Shown here: in pieces, positions 37,201 through 47,657 of the stretch
How positions within the stretch are numbered: position 1 is the stretch's first letter
Layout: each line of letters begins with the position of its first letter
Origin: Capitella teleta
Lineage: Eukaryota; Annelida; Polychaeta; Capitellidae
Length of the DNA stretch: 64,000 nucleotides
Direction of reading: 5' to 3'
Assembly: GCA_000328365.1 (NCBI GenBank)
Contig: KB309449.1
Span: 250,603-314,602 of the forward strand
Notes under the pieces: model-generated
The model's input: the letters and a program-made list of their open reading frames with translations, nothing else
Told to the model about the DNA's origin: nothing
Databases searched by the model: none
Translations under genes and position numbers: made by a program

Positions 37201-38147
37201 CCTCCGATCGTTCGCGGATCGCAAAACCTCCGAGTCGTCGTCGGTCGTTCAGCCCCAACAGACGCTGTACCGGAAGGCGTCCGAGCCTCCTCCGATGACC
37301 ACCTATACAACGCCCTCGACCGCCGCCGTCAAAGCCGAGCCCAGGACCGGCATTTCGACCGGCGTTTCGACCGGCGTTTCGACCGGCGCTTCGACCGGCG
37401 TCTCGACCGGCGCTTCGACCGGTGGTACTGTGCAGAGGCAACAGCGGTTTAACTTTGACGCCGCGGACAATCCGTTGAACGCTGTCATTCAGCAGTTGGA
37501 GGACCAGGGCAAAGACGATGCGCCCGCCGCCAGCGAGTGCTCCGCGGCGGATAGCAGCGGTGATGACTCGGACACGGGTGGCTCCACTCTGCGGCGGCGG
37601 CAGCAGCAGCCCCAGCACCGCAAGTCGACCGGCAGCATAGCGTCGACCGGCTCCGACACAAACACACTGCCGTTCGCGAACGAAAACGTCGGCACGATCA
37701 AACAGCGCAATCCGTCGACGAAGACGTCCATCGTCAGCGTAAGCGGCGAAGGCGACGAGCGGCACGCCGACCTCAACGCCCAGGTGTTTGATGACGATGA
37801 TGACCTGGACGAGGAGGAGACCAGCACCATGAAGAGGAAACCGAAAAGAGGTGAGCGTTGTTGCAAAATGTCTGCCTCCGATTCGCACCGTCCTCTCTCT
37901 CTCTCTTCTTTGCTCAGTTCCCGAGAAGAAAGTGCCACCCCCCGCGCCTCCCAAGCGCAAGGACAGCGTCGGCGCTGTTGCTAAGCAACAGGGGTCAGTC
38001 AATGTTAACCTGACCCAGATTTGTATGATGACGTTTGTTGATTCCAGGAATTCGTCGAGCGACGACGCTGAGGTTTTTAATGACATTGACAACATGCTGC
38101 AAGACTTGACCATGGAACTGGACGCCATGCTGGACGATGTGTCGTGA
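8795..38147 (+). CDS. CASKIN: Caskin homologue (ankyrin-SH3-SAM-SAM scaffold), 19 coding exons, 1345 aa
   Basis: Coding exons: 8795-8888, 13606-13657, 18250-18347, 20996-21141, 21756-21851, 23410-23540, 23785-23893, 25107-25215, 29887-29981, 31612-31729, 32264-32539, 32794-32864, 35164-35349, 35405-35806, 35863-35964, 36021-36159, 36213-37850, 37918-37993, 38048-38147. All junctions are GT-AG and the frame stays open through every phase. The start [15 protein letters not shown] and the end [17 protein letters not shown] both match vertebrate Caskin termini. Order by residue: ankyrin repeats about 45-275, SH3 about 284-345, a low-complexity linker, SAM1 about 625-690, SAM2 about 696-758, and a proline/serine-rich tail. 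Caskins are cytoplasmic synaptic scaffolds whose tandem SAM domains polymerise. The vertebrate Caskin1 CASK-binding motif (EEIWVLRKP) is not visible in the SH3-SAM1 linker, so CASK binding is doubtful. The exon 13 donor (GTTCGT) is the weakest call. One gene stands where vertebrates have two (CASKIN1/2). Confidence 0.93.
8889..20995 (+). other. Caskin introns 1-3 (4.7, 4.6 and 2.6 kb)
   Basis: Introns 8889-13605, 13658-18249 and 18348-20995 hold no gene I can support. They contain a short TA dinucleotide tract near 9142, A and T homopolymers near 19335 and 19565, and one copy of ATCATAACGC at 16729. Apparent frames inside them (for example 18657-19100 on the minus strand) lack recognisable domains. 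Confidence 0.6.
26836..26871 (+). promoter_or_regulatory. Internal alternative Caskin promoter: TATA box + initiator
   Basis: TTTATAAG lies at 26836-26843 within a GC-rich stretch, and TCAGT lies at 26867-26871. From the T of TATAAG (26838) to the initiator A (26869) is 31 bp, the classical spacing and the same arrangement as the main promoter. It sits in intron 8, ahead of an open, in-phase exon with a clean donor. Transcripts from here would skip all ankyrin exons. Confidence 0.6.
27271..27325 (+). CDS. CASKIN: Alternative first coding exon of Caskin (MDLLCC leader)
   Basis: An ATG at 27271, the first after an in-frame TAA at 27253-27255, opens 18 codons reading [18 protein letters not shown]. 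The exon then ends in G|GTGAGA at 27325. It leaves in phase 1, exactly the phase needed to join exon 9 at 29887 (G+AT, Asp). The joined product would be 1085 aa, beginning just before the SH3 domain. An N-terminal Cys pair followed by a basic cluster resembles known palmitoylated leaders such as GAP-43 (MLCCMRR) and PSD-95 (MDCLC). Membrane anchoring is inferred from that resemblance. The predicted leader is about 400 nt long with upstream ATGs, so a further 5' UTR intron is possible. Confidence 0.6.
29887..31729 (+). CDS. CASKIN: Caskin exons 9-10: SH3 domain
   Basis: Exon 9 gives [20 protein letters not shown], then KQGDLLT. Exon 10 gives [20 protein letters not shown] and then [13 protein letters not shown]. 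The ALYDY motif is altered to AVTDY, and a single Trp stands in MWKG. The GYFP motif of the last strand is kept. The vertebrate Caskin SH3 is also atypical (ATKDY) and has been reported to have a poor peptide-binding surface, so ordinary PxxP binding should not be assumed. Exon 10 (118 nt) is flanked by oppositely oriented GCGTTATGAT copies: one 18 nt before it and four just after it. Confidence 0.9.
31743..31809 (-). repeat. Four-fold ATCATAACGC array just after Caskin exon 10
   Basis: Exact copies of ATCATAACGC start at 31743, 31762, 31778 and 31797 (spacing 19, 16, 19), because a 35-bp unit is present twice. The array begins 13 nt after the exon 10 donor. The same word in reverse orientation (GCGTTATGAT, 31584-31593) lies 18 nt before exon 10. 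Confidence 0.9.
32264..35349 (+). CDS. CASKIN: Caskin exons 11-13: low-complexity linker between SH3 and SAM1
   Basis: The linker is rich in Ser, Pro and Gln, with short proline runs ([16 protein letters not shown]) that could serve as SH3 or WW ligands, and a run of six serines encoded by AGC repeats (about 35310). [19 protein letters not shown] stretch in exon 13 is the only ordered-looking part. No CASK-interaction motif of the EEIWVLRKP type is present. Intron 12 (32865-35163) contains no gene I can support. It has GA-rich and poly-G tracts near 33110 and 34965. Confidence 0.85.
35405..36159 (+). CDS. CASKIN: Caskin exons 14-16: tandem SAM domains
   Basis: SAM1 runs [20 protein letters not shown], then [20 protein letters not shown], then [20 protein letters not shown]2 runs [20 protein letters not shown], then [20 protein letters not shown], the latter completed in exon 17. 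Both retain the TPEDL/TWEDL and GHRKK-type signature helices. In vertebrate Caskin1 these tandem domains form helical polymers. The ordering and linker length here are compatible with the same behaviour. The introns between these exons are only 53-56 bp. Confidence 0.92.
36213..38147 (+). CDS. CASKIN: Caskin exons 17-19: proline/serine-rich tail and conserved C-terminus
   Basis: Exon 17 (1638 bp) encodes a disordered tail. It has [20 protein letters not shown], close to the [11 protein letters not shown] motif of vertebrate Caskin1, and [12 protein letters not shown] follows in exon 18. It also has poly-Gln and poly-Ser runs and a 12-bp tandem repeat near 37349-37430 encoding repeated STG(V/A). 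The last 30 residues ([20 protein letters not shown] and on) match the conserved Caskin C-terminal helix. The segment 37994-38047 (54 nt) has GT-AG ends and a branch-like TAACC, and keeps the frame open. Spliced the protein is 1345 aa, retained it is 1363. Confidence 0.9.
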
Positions 38148-38600
38148 TGGCTGACCACGTGTCGCAAAAAGAACTGTCCGATTAAGGAAATCCTCTTCGT
38201 TTTGTGCTCATTTCTGATTATTTTTTATCCTTTGTTTTTTTTTTTGGCATTTTTTTGGGCATTTTTTATTATTATTTTGTTTTTGTTTATTGTTGATGTA
38301 ATCATGTTTTATTTTTATTTTATACGCGACAAATGAATCTTGGTTTTTATTTCGACTGGAGATTATTTTCCTTGTAGTTGATGTACCATGAATAGCTAAT
38401 TTATTTCATTTCCGTGTTTTCAATGCGTGATCATAACGCACTCATCTGCCGCTCATAGTCATAACGTCCTCTGCTTCTCCTGTGTTTCGATCGGAAGCAG
38501 TGCTTCCTCTCGTTAAGAATCGCCGCCTTTTCTGTAAATATGAATCGCATGCATACCTCATGATATGGACGAGAATAAAGTACCTCATCTTATGACTATG
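38148..38600 (+). terminator. CASKIN: Caskin 3' UTR and poly(A) signal
   Basis: After the TGA at 38145-38147 comes a T-rich 3' UTR with an AATAAA at 38574-38579, followed by a T-rich stretch. One ATCATAACGC copy lies within it at 38430. Confidence 0.7.
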
Positions 38601-38959
38601 ACTCTTTCTTTTTCTGTCGATTTGAGATTTGTGGAGCCCGGTCACGTGACATATTGGATCTGTGTTTACTTACTTATAACGTACTTGAGCTGGTTCTGAT
38701 CGCAGGTTTTTCACTTTCGTGGCCAGATCTTACGTTAAGCTTCTTGGCTCCATGGTTGACATGCACGGGTGGGGTTATGCTCGCAATCGTATATCCGTGC
38801 TGAGTCTCTCCACTGGGTGTCTATTCTTGAAGGACGGCAGGCTCGGGGCCGTGATAACGTGGTCCGCAAGGCTATTCCACGTGTTTTCTGTTCTGTATCT
38901 GTATAGCCATTCTGTTTGTTTTTTTTCCGAATGCCCGGGTTTTCGCCAGAACATTGTGT

Positions 38960-40110
38960 TATTAATCTTCGTCCTCCTTCGTGTTGATGCTTCTGTCGCC
39001 GTCTACCCTGGATGTGCCATTGACGATCTTATCTCTCATGTCACCCCGGAGCCTGCGATATCTCAGCGTGGGTAGCTTCAGTCTTATAAGGTTGTCCTGG
39101 TGGCTCATGGCTGCTGTTCCACACGACACCCAGGTCCTATTCTTGATTCGTTCTCGTCGGAGCAATCTGATGAAGATAGTGTTGGCGGCTGTTGCTCCGG
39201 GGTCCACAGTCCACAGGGCGCCATTCTTTCCGATGGACATGTACATTTTTCGGGATGAAATTTTGGACACCAGGTATCTGACCACTCCACCATCCTGGAC
39301 AAATCCTCTCGCAGGTTTTCTCTGTCAGGTTCGAGTTTTATTCGTCTTCAGATCTTCGTGTCGTTGGCGTACATCATACTGCTTGACTTTACCGTTTCAG
39401 GACGCAGGTCATTCAGGGAAATAACGAACATCAGTCGTCCTAGGATTGAACCCTGGGCGACCCACTCTGAACGTTTACTTCTGCCAGTGAGATGCTGTTC
39501 ACCACTTTGGGTTCTGTTTAACCTTAGGAGGAAGTTTGTGATCCATTTTCGGATGTTCTCTGCGAAACCATAAGCCGCTCATGTGGGACGACGTTCTGAA
39601 GACGAGATAACAAACATCAACAAGTGTCTGCTTCGGACCACGGAGCCCAATCACCCTGGATGCACAGGAGCTAGAGGCATGTCGATCTCCCTTTTACAAA
39701 GCCAAACTGGTGCGGATTGAACAGGTCGTCTTAGTCAAGGTGCTCCGTGCTGTGCTCACGCGTGAGACACCCAGGGATTGTGCACAGTAGGAAGGTAAGG
39801 CTCACTGGCCTGTAGTTCGCCGCAACTTGTTTGATACCTATTTTGAAGACACGGCCGTTACGCCATATCTTCGGGAGGGGACCACTCTTGAGGGCTTGAG
39901 GCTTGCTTAGAACATGACTTGGAAGATCTTGTCAGGGGAGCTGCGAAGCACCTTTAGGATACGGGGGCGGGAAGGGGGGGGGGTTGTCGCGCCTGCCTTC
40001 AGGTAACGATGTGTATCGATGACTGTGATGTGTCTATTACATAGAAAATCGTTCATACCCTGACAGTGACGACTGAAAGTTTGCAAATCGCCACGATTCA
40101 TGCCGACGAC
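38960..40110 (-). mobile_element. LINE reverse-transcriptase fragment, minus strand, heavily decayed
   Basis: On the minus strand, pieces in different frames follow the order expected of a CR1/Jockey-like LINE. LRSSPDKIFQVMF lies near 39930, VFKIGIKQVAANYRPVSLT near 39815-39850, and HQFGFVKGRST near 39680-39710. KLPTLRYRRLRGDM lies near 39030-39075. NYRPVSLT and QFGF..GRS are reverse transcriptase blocks, and LPTL.YRRLRGDM is the common motif close to the protein's end. Frames change repeatedly and segments are missing, so it is dead. It lies downstream of the Caskin poly(A) site. Confidence 0.75.
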
Positions 40111-40205
40111 AGAAGATAAATTGAGAAAGTGCGGAAACATTATGATTTTATTTAAATGTTGTCACGATTTCGACAGTAAGAATGGTTGGACAGCTATTCG
40201 ATCAA

Positions 40206-40352
40206 ATCATAACGCATGTACACGGCATTACTTCGCGTTCTTTTCTTTCTCGACAACTCGGAATTACGAGGTCACGAGTTACGAGACGCGAATAACATCT
40301 CGACATCTCGGTCTGATCTCGTGGTTCCCGAGATGATGGCCTCGTAATTCCG
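40206..40352. repeat. Inverted repeat (13-bp arms, 68-bp loop)
   Basis: CGGAATTACGAGG at 40259-40271 is perfectly inverted as CCTCGTAATTCCG at 40340-40352. The loop between is rich in CGAG/CTCG. A tandem CGACTTC repeat follows on the right, and an ATCATAACGC copy lies just to the left at 40206. It could be a small palindromic transposon relic. No target duplication is evident. Confidence 0.6.
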
Positions 40353-40858
40353 ACTTCCGACTTCCGACTTGGCATGCTCCCCAGGAAAATTTCAACTTTC
40401 GAATTTCCTTTGAAGGCATTTCAGGCAGATTAAAGACTGAGGTTTTATGAGAAGTATTTTACTAATAGTAATTTTTTTTTTGAATATAATAAATAATTTA
40501 TACTTGGTATTCAATGTTGTACAGTGCAGTACTCGTTAGTCATATCCATAAAGACAAAGAAGCAATCACGTGAATAATTACACTCTCAGCGAAGGATTAT
40601 CAGCGTTTTTTCACATGTAACACCTGCAGGGTGATGCAAAAGTATATTTACAAATAAAGGGGATTTTTCAACTGCGTAATGTGTTACAGAAATGCTTTTT
40701 TTCTTCCAAACCGCACTATGTACCCAAATCTAATTATCATTTATAGTTACAGTAGCCCCTTATCTTGAGGAGTATGTCTTTTATGTTAGATGGTTTCCTC
40801 AAATAATTTGATTAACACGAAAATCCCGACATCACGTCGACGCCAAATCGCTTAATTT

Positions 40859-41577
40859 ATGACTCCTGCTCTGCGCAATCAGGCGCATTCAACTAACTCG
40901 ATGAGCGTCGTTTGTCTTACTTTAGATCGCTTAAATAACCAATTACTTACAAAAACAAAACTTTTAGAAGGAACACAAATCTATAAAACCATGCAGCAAG
41001 CTAGGATCCTGACAAGGACTCCGCGGAGAGATCACATCACGCCAGTATTGAAGAACCTCCATTGGCTGCCGATCAAGCAACGCGTTGATTTTAAAATACT
41101 CTTACAAGTTCACTCTGCAATCCACGAGCCATTTGCGCCCCTATATATGAAAGAGATGTTCGAGCAATACGTCCCAGCTCGACCTCTTCAGCGCAGCGAC
41201 GACCCTTTGATCCTCATCGTTCCCAATGTCACCCGATATGAAGACCAGCAAAGTATAAGCCATAGTGGTACACGCCTGTGGAATGCGTTGCCCCTGAATA
41301 TTCGCTCCGAGCCTAGCAAAGAGACTTTTGAGAATATGTTAAAAACGTTTTTATTCACAAGAACATTCGTATAGCATTTCAGCTATTTTATATGTAATAT
41401 ATAGGTGAGGTGTGGTGAGTTTTTAGCCCAGGAGGAGGACGAGGCTCCTGCCATAGGTTTTCTCACTTAAAGCACCTGATCACAAAATAGACATGTTGAA
41501 AGTGTAAATGTGCCTGTACATAATTATGTTTTTATAGTGCTTTGGAACTATTATTGTATTTACTTTAATATAATAAA
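40859..41577 (+). mobile_element. LINE 3' end: reverse transcriptase C-terminus and 3' UTR (CR1/L2-like)
   Basis: The coding part, convincing from about 41000 to the TAG after 41371, reads QARILTRTPRRDHITPVLKN, then LHWLPIKQRVDFKIL, and ends with GTRLWNALPLNIRSEPSKE and FENMLKTFLF. These are the standard C-terminal blocks of CR1/L2-like LINE reverse transcriptases. The 3' UTR ends in a TAGTGCTTTGG element and a TTTA tract, typical of such LINEs with microsatellite tails. The 5' part is missing (dead-on-arrival truncation). The last 120 codons are uninterrupted, so it is younger than its neighbour at 38960-40110. Confidence 0.85.
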
Positions 41578-43541
<1,964 letters not shown>

Positions 43542-43836
43542 CAGTTACCGTGGAACAGACCACAGGAGAGGGGGAAGGGCCTGGGCCCCCCTTCAATGTA
43601 GGAGTGGGTTGGTCATGCAGTGTCGTGAGTAATAGCACGGATAGATCTGGCGAGGTCTGTATACCTTATGGCGTTTCGCTGTAGTCAGTAGTGTAGTATC
43701 ATAATACTAGTGTCATTAATTTTTTCTGCAAATGCAAATTTTTTGGGGGGAGGGGCCAAAAGATACCCAGGCTCCCCACTCCTAGACTTTGCGGGGGCCT
43801 CGGCCCCACCCCCCCCCCCCGGTTCCTACGCCACTG
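43542..43836. mobile_element. Possible hAT-like non-autonomous DNA transposon
   Basis: The right end reads GGTTCCTACGCCACTG, the reverse complement of CAGTGGCGTAGGAACC, a terminus style common in hAT MITEs. The left end, CAGTTACCGTGGAACAG, matches only partly (about 12 of 16). The interior carries G- and C-homopolymer runs. I could not find a clean 8-bp target duplication, so the left boundary is tentative. Confidence 0.35.
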
Positions 43837-44164
43837 CTCGCACATAATAAAACAGAACAGATATGCGTTAAAACATTCATAAAAAAACCATTTCCCACCC
43901 TTTCCATCGATTGCAGTCGAAACGAGGCCCAAGAATTGAATAAAAAATAGCAGATGGAGATGGAATAAAATAAACATATAAATTTATTGGTTAATAAGAT
44001 TATATGTATGCATAAAAAAATATATATCCAGATTCTAAAAAATATGACACGCACATAGCATTAACGCTCGAAATAAAAAACAGTGATTATTGAACCGGAA
44101 CATTATTATTAATATCTATTAGTGCGCGACATTTCATCACTTTTGGGTGTAATGAAAACGTTTA

Positions 44165-45754
44165 ATGAAAAAGCAAATCCTCCATTCGTGCGAAGCTATG
44201 TTACAAAAGGGGACAACTGTCATTCTCGTCTGCATCATCAGTGTGACTTTCGTGGTCTATTATGACTATGAGGGTCGGTTCAGCACGAACCAAGTCGTGG
44301 TCGCAGAATCCCGCAACGACCCAGAAGTTGTTTCGCTGAGCGTTGAAGAAAGACGCACGGCGCTTACTTCCATAATGACGTCATACCTCGACGAATCCAA
44401 CCAAGTCGTGGTGGCAGAATCCCTCAACGACCCAGAAGTTGTTTCGCTGAGCGTTGAAGATAAACTCACGGCGCTTACTTCCATGATGACGTCATACCTC
44501 GACGAAATCGATTTCATGAGACGGGAATTGTTGGAAGCTAAAAGCGAACAATTGGTGAAAGCGGACACACAATACAAGTATCACAAGATGCTCCCGGCCA
44601 GATCCGAGAACTTCTTTGAACAACTAGAGGCATTTCCATTCGTGCACACCGTGTTCTTCAAATGGGATATTGCTGAAATGCGCAAGTACCTCTACCCAAC
44701 GCAGTACCCGTTCACCAGCAATGATTGCAATCTCATCAGCAAGTTCACCAAGCTGTCCGAGTGTTCGACTGACATTAACGATTTACTCAGAGGCCAGACA
44801 CTCAATGACTCCTTCATGAGTCTTGGACTCCCACTTAATTATGCTCATGACTCTGCTCGTCAAAAGACATGGACATTTCTTCATGTTATCCAAGACGCTG
44901 TCGTCTCTCAGAAAGGTGACGTCATCGCCGGTAATCTTACCTTAATCCCTCAAAGATGTAAAGATTATGAGGCGACGGGACACATACCAACTTACTTGAA
45001 TCCGAAGGTGTACGATCAAGTATTTGACGTGCACCAGTATTGGGATCGCGAGTTTTATCACAGTCATATTGAGGTCGTGCCTCGATTGGCGCCGTATGTT
45101 AAGTTTCTCAATGATAACCCGAGTGTAAAGATATTTTTACGAGGTGGAGACCCAATCAAGCGCTTTCTGGGAATTAAAGACCTCGACAAGCGTCTTTTGG
45201 AAGACTGGGAGTTCAGAGCCAGGGTCCTGTATAGTCCTGCAGGATCTCCCTGCGGAAATCCCGCGCTGCTTACAACTCAGCTCATGTCTTTGTATGCGAA
45301 ACGAGACTTGGAGAACAATCCACAGAAGCGGAACAAGATCGTTCTGATCAAACGATCTCTCAAACGCTTCTTCAGACAACACAAGTCGATAGCGGCCATG
45401 TTGGAAGCACTGGCTTCTGAGCATGGTCTTGAACTGTTCGTCTTCCGCGATGACCCCGTGCCCAGCATCGATTTGACCAGGCGCATGTTCAACGAGGCCA
45501 TCATGGTCATCGCTCCTCATGGAGCAGGGGAGTCCAACATGTTGTATGCTCAACCCGGGACTGTCATCCTCGAGGGCATGTGTTTCACATCGAATGTCAG
45601 AGTGAATACGCTCTTCAAAGTGGTTGCGAATCTTCTAGGGATGCGATATTATGGGATGCTATTCGAGTCCGGATGTTTTGATATCACAGCAAAACAAATC
45701 GAAACTCCGGTGAAAAACTTGCTTCGGCATTTGAATATTCTGAGAACCGCGTAA
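44165..45754 (+). CDS. GT61-family glycosyltransferase, single exon, 529 aa
   Basis: An intronless type II membrane protein. The ATG at 44165 is the first after an in-frame TGA (44153). A short cytoplasmic N-terminus is followed by a membrane anchor at residues about 19-35 (TVILVCIISVTFVVYY), then a stem. The catalytic region has the GT61 hallmark APHGAGESNMLYAQPGTVIL at about residues 449-468, with KIFLRGGDP and KIVLIKRSLKRFFRQ upstream. GT61 includes EOGT, POMGNT2 and plant xylosyltransferases, acting on glycoproteins or polysaccharides in the ER or Golgi. The acceptor here is not predictable. The stem contains an in-frame 37-residue tandem duplication (44288-44398 and 44399-44509) with few differences. 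I saw no obvious AATAAA before the transposon downstream. Confidence 0.85.
   Translation: MKKQILHSCEAMLQKGTTVILVCIISVTFVVYYDYEGRFSTNQVVVAESRNDPEVVSLSVEERRTALTSIMTSYLDESNQVVVAESLNDPEVVSLSVEDKLTALTSMMTSYLDEIDFMRRELLEAKSEQLVKADTQYKYHKMLPARSENFFEQLEAFPFVHTVFFKWDIAEMRKYLYPTQYPFTSNDCNLISKFTKLSECSTDINDLLRGQTLNDSFMSLGLPLNYAHDSARQKTWTFLHVIQDAVVSQKGDVIAGNLTLIPQRCKDYEATGHIPTYLNPKVYDQVFDVHQYWDREFYHSHIEVVPRLAPYVKFLNDNPSVKIFLRGGDPIKRFLGIKDLDKRLLEDWEFRARVLYSPAGSPCGNPALLTTQLMSLYAKRDLENNPQKRNKIVLIKRSLKRFFRQHKSIAAMLEALASEHGLELFVFRDDPVPSIDLTRRMFNEAIMVIAPHGAGESNMLYAQPGTVILEGMCFTSNVRVNTLFKVVANLLGMRYYGMLFESGCFDITAKQIETPVKNLLRHLNILRTA
44288..44509 (+). repeat. 111-bp in-frame tandem duplication in the GT61 gene
   Basis: Two adjacent copies start NQVVVAESRNDPEVVSLSVE and NQVVVAESLNDPEVVSLSVE. 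Each ends TSYLDE, and each contains a TGACGTCA word at DNA level (44376 and 44487). Only a few bases differ, so the duplication is recent. Confidence 0.95.
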
Positions 45755-45992
45755 TTAAGATTATTAACTTTGATTCTGGGATTTGTAGGTCACAGAGTTT
45801 ATTACATAATTTACATAATTTACATAATTTATGGCTGAAATGTTCCACTGAGTAGATATTGGGCACTGCGAAAATGGGACAACACTCCACCGTCATCCTC
45901 AAGTTGAGTACATCTAAAATACGCGTCTAACTCACATTGGTTGTTACCCCGTACCTACCACGAACCTCATGATTATGTAATCTCTTATTATA
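45755..45992. other. 3' flank of the GT61 gene
   Basis: AT-rich sequence with a short repeat of ACATAATTT near 45803-45830. No gene is seen. The stretch ends at the left terminus of the large DNA transposon. Confidence 0.5.
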
Positions 45993-46007
45993 GTACAGCG
46001 GTATTAG

Positions 46008-47657
46008 TGTGAACGGAACTTGTTTCCAAATACCAAAGAATTCAAGGCCGTTTTCCGGAAAGGGTTTCCACGTTTATTTTAGAATATCACGTATACTGGA
46101 AACTGGAAAAACTGGAGAATACATGAACAAAAGAATAACATAATGATGAAATGAATATACCTGGAGGGAGTTGCGAAGCGCGCAGCACTAATCCGTTGGT
46201 CAATGCCGTGACCCCAAAACGCGAAAGAAATCGTTTGCCCTGCAGCCAGCTTTAAATAGGGTTCATCGTCACACCTGAGTGACTCTGGCGTTATGGTTCT
46301 AGAATGCGTTATGCATCCCTTTTACATTCTCCCCCCCAACAAAGACACGATTCCCCAACCCTCCAACAGCTCCAAAGCAAATGAAAACAAAAATTAAATG
46401 TAGCCAATGGAATGAATGAATCGAACATGTACTTCAGAACATCAAAATATTATAAAAACAAAAAATCAAAAATTTTAGTTTTCTATACACAAACAAAACT
46501 TGCCCTTCTGAGGGATCTCTACTAGGGTAGGAAGGACTCTTACACCTGCAGGTAGAGTGATCTGCGAGATCATCTCCAAGACGCCCACTTCTCCCACGAT
46601 GGAGTTCTGAGCCGCCTTCAACTGGTCCACCTCGCCCTCAACTGTTGATGTAGCATTGGGTGGTANNNNNNNNNNNNNNNNNNNNNNNNNNNNNNNNNNN
46701 NNNNNNNNNNNNNNNCAACTCTTTACCAAAGAAAGATGCCCCAGCTTGGCGGCAACCTCAACCTCACTCCAGGTTTACATACATACAGTACACACAATTA
46801 ACTTCACAATAATAAAATCATTGCAATACAGTTGAATACAAACAGTAATTTCTGAGACTCAGTGTCTCGCGCAGAAATATTTGTACGTGAATTTTCGGGA
46901 AAAGTTGGGACAACAAGTTATAAATTTACGAATAGAAATGAAACAATAAACTGTTAAAATAGTAATGCTGGGATATTATTAATTTTACCAATTCGTATTA
47001 AGGCCAAAAATGCTATTTTCAATGATACAAGTACACAATTCACTGACACACCTTTCGTACAAGGACACTACGCAAGTTGACCTTAGCGTCCTCAGTCAGC
47101 TGTTGCTGCACGCGTTGTCTGCTCAGTGGACGAGCGGATCTTCCTTCGAGCGGCCAATCCTCCGTACTTTGGTTCTTGGTCGATCCTAGTTGTCCACGTG
47201 GTCCTAACGGCCTTGGTCCTGTCTTCGCCACCAAGTCTCGTCGTCGTCGCGTCGTCACTGTACCGCAAAGCTCCACTGTAGTGGCCTTAATGAAGGCACT
47301 CTCCCTCCAGTTTTTTCCAGTCCCTTATTGGGCGCCATTGTGAACGGAACTTGTTTCCAAATACCAAAGAATTCAAGGCCGTTTTCCGGAAAGGGTTTCC
47401 ACGTTTATTTTAGAATATCACGTATACTGGAAACTGGAAAAACTGGAGAATACATGAACAAAAGAATAACATAATGATGAAATGAATATACCTGGAGGGA
47501 GTTGCGAAGCGCGCAGCACTAATCCGTTGGTCAATGCCGTGACCCCAAAACGCGAAAGAAATCGTTTGCCCTGCAGCCAGCTTTAAATAGGGTTCATCGT
47601 CACACCTGAGTGACTCTGGCGTTATGGTTCTAGAATGCGTTATGCATCCCTTTTACA
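46008..47657 (-). mobile_element. Young LTR retroelement, short internal region (TRIM/LARD-like), identical LTRs
   Basis: The LTRs at 46008-46326 and 47339-47657 (319 bp each, TGT...ACA) look identical throughout. TTAG flanks the pair at 46004-46007 and 47658-47661. A primer-binding-site-like TGGCGCCCAATAAGGGAC next to the right LTR and a purine tract (on the minus strand) next to the left LTR place the element on the minus strand, with the right LTR as its 5' LTR. The internal part is about 1 kb and includes the assembly gap. I see no recognisable gag or pol in it, so as assembled it is not a complete coding element. Identical LTRs imply a very recent insertion. It inserted into the left terminal repeat of the DNA transposon. 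Confidence 0.85.
46666..46715. other. Assembly gap (run of N)
   Basis: About 50 N characters inside the LTR element. The true length of missing sequence is unknown and may hide part of the internal region. Confidence 0.95.
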
